Source of the DNA: Aquiflexum gelatinilyticum
GTDB lineage: Bacteria; Bacteroidota; Bacteroidia; Cytophagales; Cyclobacteriaceae
Direction of reading: 5' to 3'
NCBI RefSeq assembly: GCF_024741135.1
Contig: NZ_JANSUY010000001.1
Location: 682,001 to 746,000, forward strand
DNA length: 64,000 bases
A program made the position numbers and the translations under genes. Of the stretch, positions 34,170-43,626 are shown piece by piece. Numbering within the stretch: the first letter of the stretch is position 1; every line of letters begins with the position of its first letter. Under the pieces are notes generated by a model that was not told where the DNA came from, made no database searches, and saw only the letters and a program-made list of their open reading frames with translations.

Positions 34170-35537
34170 ATGGTCATTCCAAATTTCAAGGATAATTTTT
34201 CAAAGACTTTTTACCTAGCCTACCCGGTGATGCTGAGTCAGTTGGGGCAGGTGTTGGTAGGAGTGGCTGACAGCATGATGGTTGGCCGGCTTGGTGCAGT
34301 CCCTTTGGCCGCTGCCTCCTTGGCTAACAGTATTTTCTTTGTGGTTTTGATGTTTGGAATAGGGATATCTATGGCAATGACACCATTGGTAGCGATGGCA
34401 GATGGGAAAAACAAAGGAAAAAGGATTGCCCGTTTGTTCAACCATGGTTTTACCATCAATATGGTCGGTGGGGTTATCCTGTTTTTTTTGATTTTGATGA
34501 CCTCTCCTTTTCTCAAACATCTTAATCAGCCGGAAGAAGTTGTCATCTTGGCCATCCCATATCTGGCAATCATCACTTTTTCATTACTTCCATTCATGTT
34601 TTTTCAAACATTCAAGCAATTTGCCGAAGGCTTATCGCAAACCAAACAAGCCATGTACATTACGATTTTTTGTAATGCCATCAATGTTTTTCTCAATTGG
34701 GTGATGATCTACGGAAATCTTGGTTTTCCTGCCCTTGGATTAAACGGAGCAGGATGGGCTACTTTGATTTCCAGGATTATGATGGGATTGATGATGGCAT
34801 ATTATGTTTGGAATTCGAAGAGATACAGCACGTACAACCTAAGTTTGGGATTTAAAAAATTAAGCTTCCCTATGTTTTCCAAACTGATTAAAATCGGTGT
34901 GCCAACCGGATTTCAGTTTATTTTTGAAGTAGGAGCATTCAGTGCAGCTGCTATCATGATGGGATGGATTGGGGTTACTGCATTGGCGGCACATCAGATT
35001 GCCATCAACCTTGCGTCAATCAGCTATATGATGGCATCAGGGCTTTCTACAGCAGCTATGGTAAGAGTTGGTAATCAGTTGGGTCGAAAGGACATAAAAA
35101 CTCTACGGGAAGCTGGATTCACTGCTTTTGTGATGGTTGCCATTTTTATGAGTGTATCAGCAGTTATCTTCATTTTATTCAGAGAATTTTTGCCTTCTCT
35201 CTACATTGATGATGTCTCTGTGATTCAGATGAGTGCTACTTTGTTGGTCATTGCAGGGTTTTTCCAATTATCTGATGGAATTCAGGTAGTTGGACTTGGG
35301 GCACTCCGTGGCATGTCTGATGTAAGGGTTCCTACAATTGTGACTTTAATTGCATATTGGGTAATTGGGTTGCCTTTGGGCTATATATTGGCTTTTTCAC
35401 TTGGAATGCAAGAAATTGGCATATGGGTCGGACTTTTGATAGGACTTACAGTAACAGGAATAATGTTGCTTTATAGATTCCATAAACTCAGCCAAAGGAT
35501 ATTGGACAAGCAGGAAAGCAATATTTCTGTCAAATAG
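34170..35537 (+). CDS. MATE family efflux transporter
   Basis: A 455-residue multidrug and toxic-compound exporter with twelve predicted membrane helices. Typical signatures: PVMLSQLGQVLVGVADSMMVGRLGAVPLAAASLANS in the first two helices, and the second-half repeat GVPTGFQFIFEVGAFSAAAIMMGWIGVTALAAHQIAINLAS. It uses a sodium or proton gradient. Substrate unknown. It follows the Nudix gene closely. Confidence 0.95.
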   Translation: MVIPNFKDNFSKTFYLAYPVMLSQLGQVLVGVADSMMVGRLGAVPLAAASLANSIFFVVLMFGIGISMAMTPLVAMADGKNKGKRIARLFNHGFTINMVGGVILFFLILMTSPFLKHLNQPEEVVILAIPYLAIITFSLLPFMFFQTFKQFAEGLSQTKQAMYITIFCNAINVFLNWVMIYGNLGFPALGLNGAGWATLISRIMMGLMMAYYVWNSKRYSTYNLSLGFKKLSFPMFSKLIKIGVPTGFQFIFEVGAFSAAAIMMGWIGVTALAAHQIAINLASISYMMASGLSTAAMVRVGNQLGRKDIKTLREAGFTAFVMVAIFMSVSAVIFILFREFLPSLYIDDVSVIQMSATLLVIAGFFQLSDGIQVVGLGALRGMSDVRVPTIVTLIAYWVIGLPLGYILAFSLGMQEIGIWVGLLIGLTVTGIMLLYRFHKLSQRILDKQESNISVK

Positions 35538-35596
35538 TTTGTCTTTTTATTATTGAGATTTCTTCCTATTTTCCGAAATTAAATTTGGAAACTGAC

Positions 35597-36952
35597 ATGA
35601 ATAAATTCTTGATTGCCCTTGTATTGTTTGTTAGATTCGGCGGAATCCTATTTGCCCAATCACCACATATCTTGAGTCAAAGAGAACAGGCAGCCGTCAT
35701 CGATCAATGGTTGGAGGAAAGGATACAGACGCTTTTGCCTTCACTGATGGACAGGTCCGAGATAGATATGTGGGTAATCATTTCTAGGGAGTACAATGAA
35801 GATCCGGTAATCAAAACTTTTTTGCCTGCAACATGGCATGCTGCAAGAAGAAGGACCATGTTGGTATTATACAAAGCTCCTGGCTCATCGACTGTTGAGA
35901 CGTTTGCGGTGGCGAGGTATGATGTGGGCAAATCTTTCAAAAAAGCTTGGGATCCAGATACCCAGCCAGACCAATGGAAGCGGCTCTCAGAATTGATCGT
36001 TGAGAAAAACCCCAAGAAAATCGGATTGAATATCGCCAAGGATTTTGGTCATGCTGATGGACTCAATGTTACAGAATACAATACCCTAAAATCCTATTTA
36101 CCTGAGAATTTTCACAGTAAAATAACTTCCGCACAAAATCTGGCAGTGGGATGGTTAGAGACAAGGACACCTTCCGAAATGGCCACTTATCGCCATCTCC
36201 AAACAATTGCCAATGACATCATCGCCGATGGTCTTTCTGAGGAAGTGATTACGCCTGGTGTCACCACCACTGATGATGTAGTATGGTGGTATAGGGAAAG
36301 AATCAAGGAACTGAAATTAGATACTTGGTTTCACCCTTCTGTAGATATCCAAAGAGCGGATCCGGCATCTCAGGGGCAATTGAGGTCATTTGCAGTCAAA
36401 GCGGACTCGGAAGTCATCATGCCCGGCGATATGCTTCACATTGACTTTGGTATTTCTTACCTGAGGTTAAATACTGATACCCAACAACTCGCTTATGTTC
36501 TCAAACTTGGAGAAAATGAGGTACCGCAATATCTCAAAGACGCAATGAAAGTCGGTAATAGACTGCAAGACATACTTACATCTCAGTTTGTGACAGGACG
36601 GACAGGAAATCAAATCCTTAGAGAAACAAGAAAAACAATGAATACGGAGGGGATAAAGGGGAGCATTTACTCGCATCCCCTAGGCATGCACGGACATGCT
36701 TCAGGACCTACTATCGGCATGTGGGACAATCAGGGAGATACTCCCGGAGCAGGGGATTATCCATTGTATCCCAACACTGTTTATGCCATTGAATTAAATG
36801 CAGTCGTTTTCCTAAAAGAGTGGAATAAGGAGTTAAGGGTTCAGCTAGAGGAAGGAGCTTTTTTTGATGGGGAAAAAGTAACCTACCTAAACGGAAGACA
36901 AGTTGAGATCATGCCCATTCCGAGGAAAAACGGTTTTTTGAACAATCCTTAA
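35597..36952 (+). CDS. Exported M24 family peptidase (Xaa-Pro aminopeptidase-like)
   Basis: A 451-residue secreted metallopeptidase with signal peptide MNKFLIALVLFVRFGGILFAQ. The creatinase-type N-terminal domain (about 30-190) is followed by the pita-bread catalytic domain, whose five metal ligands are all visible: HIDFG, NTDTQQ, SHPLGMHGHA, YAIELN and QLEEGAFF. It likely removes residues ahead of proline in periplasmic peptides. The ATG at 35597 is preferred to an upstream TTG. Its stop lies only three bases from the stop of the convergent lysoplasmalogenase gene. Confidence 0.92.
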   Translation: MNKFLIALVLFVRFGGILFAQSPHILSQREQAAVIDQWLEERIQTLLPSLMDRSEIDMWVIISREYNEDPVIKTFLPATWHAARRRTMLVLYKAPGSSTVETFAVARYDVGKSFKKAWDPDTQPDQWKRLSELIVEKNPKKIGLNIAKDFGHADGLNVTEYNTLKSYLPENFHSKITSAQNLAVGWLETRTPSEMATYRHLQTIANDIIADGLSEEVITPGVTTTDDVVWWYRERIKELKLDTWFHPSVDIQRADPASQGQLRSFAVKADSEVIMPGDMLHIDFGISYLRLNTDTQQLAYVLKLGENEVPQYLKDAMKVGNRLQDILTSQFVTGRTGNQILRETRKTMNTEGIKGSIYSHPLGMHGHASGPTIGMWDNQGDTPGAGDYPLYPNTVYAIELNAVVFLKEWNKELRVQLEEGAFFDGEKVTYLNGRQVEIMPIPRKNGFLNNP

Positions 36953-36955
36953 GAT

Positions 36956-37681
36956 TTACTCAAAAATAGATTTTACCGGTATTTCTTTTTTAATAATCTC
37001 TCCAATTTGGGTTAGGATGCCGTAGCTGCAAAGGTAATGTCCTCCGGAATAAAAGAGGATTGCCACTGCATATCTGATTTTATTGGTTGCGTATAGATCA
37101 AATCCTGTAAGTGAGGCACTTAGAATAAACATAAAAGCTCCAAAAATCACCAAAACAAAACTACGTCTACTTACAAAAAACCTTCTGTTAATAGCCAATA
37201 CAAACGTAGAAATGCCGAAGAAAGAGTAAAGTAATCCGGGTAAGAAAAACTCGTTGGTATATTTCAAAACAATGGTGGCATAAATTCCCAATAAAACATA
37301 AGTGAGAATTTCAGGCCACCTTTTCAAGAGGGTTGGTTTTATTTTAATTTCAGTGAATTGAGTAGAGTAGATATATAATAATCCATAACAAGTTTGGGCT
37401 ACTATAAATGTGCATATACCTATAGTTTTAAAAAGGCTTTCTTCAATATCGAGCAACATCAAAAAATCTCCTGAAAATGAAAAAACCGAGGCCACAATCA
37501 TCAAAGGCATCAAGGGATGTGGATGCTTCTTAAATTTTAACCATAGTCCAAAAATTAGGATCGGTAATGTCAATAAATTGAACAAAAAGAAAAAAGCTTT
37601 GATGTCCAACATTAGGAATGTCACAGCTAGGATTACGGTAGAAAAATAAAAGGCGGTAAACTTTTTGTTCCAGACAAACAT
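36956..37681 (-). CDS. Lysoplasmalogenase (YhhN family)
   Basis: A 241-residue membrane protein with about eight helices of the TMEM86/YhhN family, which hydrolyses the vinyl-ether bond of lysoplasmalogens. Family marks include PLMIVASVFSFSGDFLMLLD near the first third (acidic residue in the helix) and the late helices with ILYSGGHYL-like segment (AILFYSGGHYLCSYGIL). Whether plasmalogens are the true substrate in this organism is unknown. Confidence 0.8.
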   Translation of the reverse strand: MFVWNKKFTAFYFSTVILAVTFLMLDIKAFFFLFNLLTLPILIFGLWLKFKKHPHPLMPLMIVASVFSFSGDFLMLLDIEESLFKTIGICTFIVAQTCYGLLYIYSTQFTEIKIKPTLLKRWPEILTYVLLGIYATIVLKYTNEFFLPGLLYSFFGISTFVLAINRRFFVSRRSFVLVIFGAFMFILSASLTGFDLYATNKIRYAVAILFYSGGHYLCSYGILTQIGEIIKKEIPVKSIFE

Positions 37682-37857
37682 TCAGAGATTCAATTATTAA
37701 CCAATCCTAAAAATAATCTTAAAAAACAAAATTAAATACTTTAATTGTAAAATAAATTGTTAAAAAATTTTTATAATTTACATTTTACCAATAAATTATA
37801 TTTTTTTATACTATTTCAAAATTTATGGCACTTTTTAAATTTAGGATTAGAATATTA

Positions 37858-39042
37858 TTAGTATTTATTTTTGGACAAGTCTTTCTGCATATTTCTCAAA
37901 AAAACCAAAATGCCGAAAGCGGCCATTGAAAATATCCCTGCAATCGAAAAAACCAATGGGAAATTCTCTGATTTGTTGGCGTAGACAAATCCCGAAATTA
38001 ACGCTCCAACGCCTATTCCGGATTCCATTGCAATATACATAGTAGCCAAAGCCCGTCCCCTGAATTTATCCAAAGAAAGATCAATAGTCCATGCCGAAAT
38101 GGTGGGAGAATTCATTCCTACAGAACAACCAAAAACCACAGCAGCAAAGAGAAACATAGTTTTTGATTCGGAAAAACCTATCAGAAACATAGATAAAGCC
38201 ATGAAAAAAGTAGCTATTAGCATTACAGGAATTCTTCCAAATTTATCAGAGGTTCTTCCGGCTATGATTCTGATTCCTAAAGAAGAAAGTGTAAATACCG
38301 CAAAGAACAACCCTTTGTTAAGAATCCCCAAATGCTCAGAAAAATCAGGGATAATCGTAAGAACAGCTCCGAAAGAAAAAATGGTTAAAAACAAAACGAG
38401 AGATGGGGCCAATACCCTTTTTTCGATCAATTCATCACGATTCAATTTCAATAACTTCGGATGGAATTTTTCGGGTTGGGCGACGGTTTCTTTGAGTCTG
38501 GACAATATCAAAATGGAAAGTATAGCTGTAAATGCTGAAGTATAAAACAGTGGCTGAATCCCCCAAATTGATCCGATATATCCTCCTGTTGCAGGACCGG
38601 CTGCCATTCCCAATGAGCCAAATAAAGATTGGATTCCCATAGCCTCGCCTCGTCTGTTGAAGGGTACGATGTCTGCCACGTAAGCAGAAGTGCCAGTAGG
38701 AGTGAACCCTGTAGAGAATCCATGCATAAATCTCAAGAAAAGAAATCCTGCCACTGAGGTGACAATAGGATAAGCCAAACTTGCGATGATGCATACCACA
38801 GCTCCAAAAACCATTACCGGAATCCGACCGATTTTATCTGCAAGCTTACCGCTAAATGGACGTGAAAGTCCCGCTGAAAGTGTGAATAAGGCAATAATCA
38901 ATCCTTTGTAATCCTCACCGCCCAAAGAACTCAGGTAGGAGGGGAGCTCAGGGATGATCATATTGAAACTTGAAAAAAACAAAAACGAACTCAGGCAGAG
39001 AAGAAAATAATCCAACGTAAAGAATGGAGGCAAAAATCTCAT
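37858..39042 (-). CDS. MFS transporter
   Basis: A 394-residue major-facilitator protein with twelve helices. Loop 2-3 motif A is clear in the first half (GLSRPFSGKLADKIGRIPVMVFG) and repeated in the second (IIAGRTSDKFGRIPVMLI), and motif C-like glycine/proline helix FGSLGMAAGPATGGYIG points to the drug:proton antiporter groups. Substrate unknown. A terminator separates it from prfB upstream. Confidence 0.92.
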   Translation of the reverse strand: MRFLPPFFTLDYFLLCLSSFLFFSSFNMIIPELPSYLSSLGGEDYKGLIIALFTLSAGLSRPFSGKLADKIGRIPVMVFGAVVCIIASLAYPIVTSVAGFLFLRFMHGFSTGFTPTGTSAYVADIVPFNRRGEAMGIQSLFGSLGMAAGPATGGYIGSIWGIQPLFYTSAFTAILSILILSRLKETVAQPEKFHPKLLKLNRDELIEKRVLAPSLVLFLTIFSFGAVLTIIPDFSEHLGILNKGLFFAVFTLSSLGIRIIAGRTSDKFGRIPVMLIATFFMALSMFLIGFSESKTMFLFAAVVFGCSVGMNSPTISAWTIDLSLDKFRGRALATMYIAMESGIGVGALISGFVYANKSENFPLVFSIAGIFSMAAFGILVFLRNMQKDLSKNKY

Positions 39043-39065
39043 GAAGGAGTTCGGTTAGAGATAAA

Positions 39066-39104
39066 ACAATCCTGATCCAGAACAAGTCTGAATCAGGATT
39101 TTGT
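39066..39104 (-). terminator. Terminator of prfB
   Basis: Stem AATCCTGAT (39068-39076) / ATCAGGATT (39092-39100), with a CAG/CTG extension inside, flanked by A and T runs. Confidence 0.75.
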
Positions 39105-39115
39105 AATCAAAAAGA

Positions 39116-40217
39116 TCAATCTTGGTTGGCTTCTTCTTCGCTTTGGGCAAGCAAAAAAGCCTTTATGAATTCATTGATATTGCCATCCAAAACACTTTGT
39201 GTATCTGAAGTTTCATATCCCGTTCTGGCATCTTTTACCAGTTTGTAAGGATGAAGGACGTAGTTTCTGATTTGTGAACCAAAGTCAATCCTCAATTTTC
39301 CGGATTCAACTTTCGCCCTCTCGGCATTCCTTTTTTCCATTTCCATTTGGTAAAGTCTAGACTTCAACATCTGCATGGCTTTTTCCCTGTTGGCTAGCTG
39401 TGAACGTTCAATCTGGCAAACAACCACGATTCCTGTCGGTTTGTGGGTCAGCTGCACTTTGGTTTCGACCTTGTTGACATTTTGTCCACCGGCGCCACCT
39501 GATCGGGAAGTATGGAGCTCCACATCCGCAGGATTGATGTCAATCTCAATGGTGTCATCCACCTCGGGATAGGCGTATACTGAGGCAAATGAAGTATGTC
39601 TTCTGCCATTGCTATCGAAAGGCGAAATCCTAACCAAGCGGTGGACACCAATCTCGGATTTGAGGAATCCGTAAGCTAATGGCCCTTCAAACTCCAAGGT
39701 ACAGGATTTGATTCCAGCGACTTCACCTTCCTGCAAATCCACCTCACGAACTTTGTAACCATTTTTTTCACCCCACATGATGTACATTCTCATCAAAATG
39801 GAGGCCCAATCGTTACTTTCTGTTCCGCCTGCACCGGGATTGATTTCAAGTACGGCATTGAGTTGGTCTTCCTCGCTGCTGAGCATTTTTTTGAGTTCAA
39901 GGTCTTCCACCTCTCCCAAAACTTTTTTGTATTCGGACTTCATTTCCTCTTCAGAAACTTCGTCCATAGAATAAAAATCAAAGAGAACTTCCAGATCCTG
40001 AAGGCTGGTTTCTACTTTTTCGTATGGAGCAGTCCATCCTTTTTTGGACTGGATTTGCTTCATGGTCTTCTCCGCTTCATCAGAATCATTCCAGAAACCG
40101 GGCTGTGACGAAACAGCCTCCAAATCTTTTATTTCTGCTTTCTTCTTATCGTAGTCAAAGATACCTCCTCAAAGCCGAAACGCGGGCTCTCAAGTCTTTC
40201 AACTGGTCTGATGTCAT
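39116..40217 (-). CDS. prfB: Peptide chain release factor 2, made by programmed +1 frameshift
   Basis: RF2 ends translation at UGA and UAA. The complete gene starts at ATG 40217 and reads 20 codons to an in-frame TGA at 40157-40155, within AGGAGG-TAT-CTT-TGA-C, the classical frameshift site. Ribosomes pausing on the TGA slip forward one base on CTT and continue as GAC, reaching the stop at 39116. The product is about 366 residues, as usual. The stop-reading SPF motif ([11 protein letters not shown]) and the catalytic GGQ loop ([14 protein letters not shown]) are intact. Low RF2 causes more frameshifting, so the gene regulates itself. Confidence 0.96.
40154..40169 (-). promoter_or_regulatory. 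prfB programmed frameshift site with internal Shine-Dalgarno
   Basis: On the minus strand: AGGAGG (40169-40164), TAT, CTT (40160-40158), TGA (40157-40155), C. The spacing equals that of the Escherichia coli site. Confidence 0.95.
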
Positions 40218-40277
40218 AATTTATTTAGTTTTTGAGGTGCAAAAGTCGTAAAAAATCCCCGCTTTACCTATTCCTTT

Positions 40278-40802
40278 TCAATCTCCATATAGAATTACAA
40301 TTTGGATTTTGTTATCCCCTTTGTGGCGGAATTCTTTGTACTTCAGTTTTGAAATAACATATCCCCCTGCCATAAGCCCTGCGGATAAGGCCCAAGACTC
40401 TTCTAATCGTGACAGGTCCCTTTCCTGATACAAACTATTTACAGTGTTTACCAAAAGAAAAACCACTCCTGCCCCCATACTTAAAAATGAAAGGTTTTTG
40501 ATCGTTTGGTTTCTTGGGTCTTTGTTGCGGATGTCGACAACGGTGATATCCTTTGGTTGGAGCACATTTTCAGAAAGGACGATAATGTCTGTTTTGATAT
40601 CTACGATCAAATCAGTGACATAATAATCAAACTTGGTGGATTTGTAAGTAATTTCTTCACCGACTTGGAATCTGAGTGCTGTCTTGGTATTTGAACCCTT
40701 TTGAAGAAGGAGGAATTTTTGGGCAAAGGAATTATTGGCTATTGAAATTAATAGGATCAAAGGCATCAAGAATATTCCCGATTTTGAAAAAGTGCTTTTC
40801 AT
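40278..40802 (-). CDS. Exported protein of unknown function
   Basis: About 174 residues, beginning with a signal peptide (MKSTFSKSGIFLMPLILLISIANNSFAQ). A beta-rich part follows (LRFQVGEEITYKSTKF...VDIKTDIIVLSENVLQPKDITVVDIRN), then two short hydrophobic helices (about 110-126 and 143-155) and a basic end. No catalytic motif. I have a sense of similar short proteins in Bacteroidota but no assigned name. ATG 40802 was chosen because it gives the signal peptide. Confidence 0.7.
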   Translation of the reverse strand: MKSTFSKSGIFLMPLILLISIANNSFAQKFLLLQKGSNTKTALRFQVGEEITYKSTKFDYYVTDLIVDIKTDIIVLSENVLQPKDITVVDIRNKDPRNQTIKNLSFLSMGAGVVFLLVNTVNSLYQERDLSRLEESWALSAGLMAGGYVISKLKYKEFRHKGDNKIQIVILYGD

Positions 40803-41120
40803 ATAAATAGCTCTCTTGGCGGTATTTGGTAAAACGATAAAACCCACATTAGTCTTATTTTATAAAGATGATTTTAAGCTAATATAAGTAAATGAAAGAG
40901 ATATAGATTCCTGAATAATTTTTGAAACAAAAATTGGTGAAGTATCAATGTTATTCTTCTTAAGTAGTGATTTTTTCCCCAAAAAATTTTGAAAGATTAT
41001 TTTTTTCGGTTTGGCTAAGATGGCTTTCAGATATCCTAACCTTAGGCTAGATGATTTTTTTTCGCATAAAAAAACCACCCGTTGGTGGTTTTCAAATTAT
41101 GATTTAGCATAAAACATCAT
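40803..41120. other. Intergenic region, 318 bp
   Basis: AT-rich. A minus-strand open frame at 40860-41078 has atypical composition and ends in poly-T/A tracts; I do not accept it as a gene. The right end holds the ilvE terminator. Confidence 0.5.
41068..41094 (-). terminator. Terminator of ilvE
   Basis: Stem AAAACCACC (41071-41079) / GGTGGTTTT (41084-41092) with a CGTT loop, followed on the minus strand by a T run. Confidence 0.9.
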
Positions 41121-42188
41121 CTAAAATTTTATGATCCATCCATGGTTATCTTCTTTTTTGCCATACTTGATGTCATCGAGGGTTTTTAGTACCTGATTCG
41201 AAAAGGCGTTTGAAGGTTTTTCAGGAAGAAGATAATCCTGTCCATTTATATTGATCTTAAAGATGTGCGCAATTGTTGCTGCGGTACCCGTACCAAAAGC
41301 ATCCTGAAGCTTTCCTTCAACAACGGCTTTTTCAAGTTCTGTTACACTCAAAAACCTTTCTTCAACACCATATCCCATTTCTTTGGCCAAAGTCAAAACA
41401 GAGTCTCTTGTGATGCCTTTCAGGATAGTCCCGGTGTGGGTCGGTGCTGTGATGAGGGTGTCATTGATCATAAACATCACGTTCATCGTTCCGCTTTCCT
41501 CGATGAATTGATGGGTTTTTCCATCCGTCCAAAGCAGTTGGTCGTAGCCTTCCTTTTGAGCCAAAAGAGCGGGATAAAGCGAACCGGCATAATTACCAGC
41601 AGCTTTTGCCTGACCTGTACCGCCTTCAATAGCCCTTGTATATTTCTGCTCCACTTTTACTGCCACAGGCTTGGAATAGTAGTTTCCAACAGGGCAGGTA
41701 AAGATCATGAACTTATATTTTTCTGATGGTCTGACACCGATATAGTCATCCGTGGCAAATACAAAAGGCCTGATGTAAAGTGAATAGCCGGGTTTATTCG
41801 GAATCCAGGATCTGTCCAGATCCAAAAGTGTCATCAGTCCTTCCATAAAAATCTCCTCAGGAACTTCAGGAATGCACATTCTTCTTGCCGATTCATTCAG
41901 CCTTTTTTGGTTGGCATCTGCCCTGAAAAGCAATATTTCTCCTTCTTCATTTTTGTAGGCTTTCATTCCTTCAAAAATTGATTGGCCATAATGGAGTGTA
42001 GCATTGGATGGATTAAGCAAAAGTGGTGCATATGGCTCAATGCGCAGGTCTGTCCACTCGCCATCTACATAATCAGCCACAAACATGTGGTCACTTATTG
42101 TTTTTCCGAAAACCAAATTGTTAAAATCAGTCTCTTGGAGTCTGGATACTTGAGTTTTGGTAATGTCTATTTGAATTGTTGTTTTCAT
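41121..42188 (-). CDS. ilvE: Branched-chain amino acid aminotransferase
   Basis: A PLP-dependent enzyme making the last step of valine, leucine and isoleucine synthesis and the first step of their breakdown. At 355 residues it belongs to the larger (BCAT2-type) class IV transaminase group. Seen: LHYGQSIFEGMKAYK, RPFVFATDDYIGVRPS, VEQKYTRAIEGGTGQAKAAGNYAGSL (holding the PLP lysine in AKAAGNYA), QFIEESGTMNVMF and GTGTAATIAHI. The ATG at 42188 lies five bases from the stop of the adenosyltransferase gene, indicating an operon. Confidence 0.96.
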   Translation of the reverse strand: MKTTIQIDITKTQVSRLQETDFNNLVFGKTISDHMFVADYVDGEWTDLRIEPYAPLLLNPSNATLHYGQSIFEGMKAYKNEEGEILLFRADANQKRLNESARRMCIPEVPEEIFMEGLMTLLDLDRSWIPNKPGYSLYIRPFVFATDDYIGVRPSEKYKFMIFTCPVGNYYSKPVAVKVEQKYTRAIEGGTGQAKAAGNYAGSLYPALLAQKEGYDQLLWTDGKTHQFIEESGTMNVMFMINDTLITAPTHTGTILKGITRDSVLTLAKEMGYGVEERFLSVTELEKAVVEGKLQDAFGTGTAATIAHIFKININGQDYLLPEKPSNAFSNQVLKTLDDIKYGKKEDNHGWIIKF

Positions 42189-42192
42189 GGTA

Positions 42193-42741
42193 TTAGATTC
42201 TAGGCTTCCAAGTAACCTCCTCAACTCCTAATTCTTGGGCAATTAATCTTCCCAAAACAAAAAGATAATCAGAAAGCCGGTTTAAATATTTTACGATTAT
42301 TTCATCTACGTGCTCTATCTCCATAAGGTCTATAACGCAGCGCTCCGTTCTCCTGCATACTGTCCTGGCCACGTGGCAAAAAGATACACTTTGGTGTCCT
42401 CCCGGTAATATAAAATGCCGCAATTGTGGCAATTGGGATTCCATTTCGTCAATTTCCTTTTCCAACAAAACCAGATCATCTTCATGAAGATCAGGTTTTT
42501 TAACATTTTCTTTTCCTGGTTCAGTAGCTAGTGTTGCTCCAATTGTAAAAAGTCTGTCTTGTATTTCTTTGAGAAGAGACTCTCTTTTTTTGTTGATTTC
42601 CTGATCCCGGAGCAAACCGATGAAACTGTTCAGTTCATCTACAGTGCCATATGCATCGATCCTTAAATCCGCTTTTGAAACCCTCCGGCCTCCCAACAAT
42701 GATGTTTTTCCCGTATCTCCGGTTTTGGTATATATTTTCAT
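42193..42741 (-). CDS. Cob(I)alamin adenosyltransferase (PduO type)
   Basis: A 182-residue ATP:corrinoid adenosyltransferase that makes adenosylcobalamin. The N-terminal ATP-binding motif KIYTKTGDTGKTSLLGGRRVSK, the segment RIDAYGTVDELNSFIGLL, and the C-terminal CHVARTVCRRTERCVI and LNRLSDYLFVLGRL mark the PduO group. ATG 42741 starts the conserved region; an upstream ATG would add 12 residues. It is cotranscribed with ilvE and lies 82 bases below the ABC ATPase gene. It implies that this organism uses or salvages B12. Confidence 0.95.
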   Translation of the reverse strand: MKIYTKTGDTGKTSLLGGRRVSKADLRIDAYGTVDELNSFIGLLRDQEINKKRESLLKEIQDRLFTIGATLATEPGKENVKKPDLHEDDLVLLEKEIDEMESQLPQLRHFILPGGHQSVSFCHVARTVCRRTERCVIDLMEIEHVDEIIVKYLNRLSDYLFVLGRLIAQELGVEEVTWKPRI

Positions 42742-42823
42742 GGAAGCAAGATTGTATTTAAGTTGACCTTTTTTCAATCAAGCCACAAAAATAACATAAA
42801 GAATTTATAAAATCTTCAGGAAT

Positions 42824-43546
42824 TTACTCTTGGACAAGCATGGAAATTCCCCTGGTCGGATTGGGGTTCAGCGTATCCGATTCTACAAGTCCGTCTCTCA
42901 ATCTGATAATCCTGTGCGCATAATGTGCAATGTCATCCTCGTGTGTCACCATGATGATGGTATTACCTTTTTGGTGGAGTTCGTGGAAAAGCTCCATGAT
43001 TCCATAAGAAGTTTTGGAATCCAGGTTACCGGTAGGTTCATCGGCCAAGATGATACTTGGGTTATTGACCAAAGCACGGGCGATGGCCACCCTTTGTCTC
43101 TGACCACCTGAAAGTTCGTTTGGCTTGTGATGGACCCGGTCACCAAGCTCTACATTTTTCAAAGCTTGATTTGCCATTTCCTGTCTGTCAGACTTATTAT
43201 AACCCGCATAGATCAGTGGAAGGGCCACATTATCTAGGCAAGTTGCGCGAGGCAGAAGGTTAAAAGTCTGGAAAACAAATCCTATTTCTTTGTTTCGGAT
43301 TTCTGCAAGCTCATTTTCGGTCATGTCACTGACATCTTTTCCATTCAAAACATAGGAGCCGGTAGTGGGAGAATCCAAACATCCTATAATATTCATCAAA
43401 GTGGATTTACCTGATCCTGAAGGTCCCATAAATGCAACATATTCACCTTTGTTGACCGTGATTGAAATGGATTTGAGCGCTTCTACTATCTCTGCGCCCA
43501 TTTTATAGGTTTTACTGATTGCGGTGGTTTCAATTATCTTAGTCAT
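42824..43546 (-). CDS. ABC transporter ATP-binding protein (MacB/LolD type)
   Basis: A 240-residue ATPase with Walker [11 protein letters not shown]-loop [18 protein letters not shown], signature [15 protein letters not shown], Walker [13 protein letters not shown] and the H-loop MVTHEDD. The pattern [20 protein letters not shown] is that of the MacB/LolD/FtsE group, which works with FtsX-like permeases on lipoproteins, antimicrobial peptides or cell division. No permease gene is adjacent, so its partner is encoded elsewhere. Confidence 0.93.
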   Translation of the reverse strand: MTKIIETTAISKTYKMGAEIVEALKSISITVNKGEYVAFMGPSGSGKSTLMNIIGCLDSPTTGSYVLNGKDVSDMTENELAEIRNKEIGFVFQTFNLLPRATCLDNVALPLIYAGYNKSDRQEMANQALKNVELGDRVHHKPNELSGGQRQRVAIARALVNNPSIILADEPTGNLDSKTSYGIMELFHELHQKGNTIIMVTHEDDIAHYAHRIIRLRDGLVESDTLNPNPTRGISMLVQE

Positions 43547-43626
43547 CGGTGGAATATTTTAAAGTCTTAAATTAATGGAAAAGATTTAGAGCTAAAAACT
43601 TTACTTTCAAATAACGACAAAAGGTG

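Noticed and set aside
39116-40123. prfB as a complete gene starting at the long open frame
   Set aside because: The frame begins inside the coding sequence; the 20-codon zero-frame leader and frameshift site restore a normal RF2 length.
40860-41078. Open frame of 72 residues on the minus strand
   Set aside because: It consists of lysine/serine/phenylalanine runs typical of AT-rich non-coding DNA and abuts the ilvE terminator.
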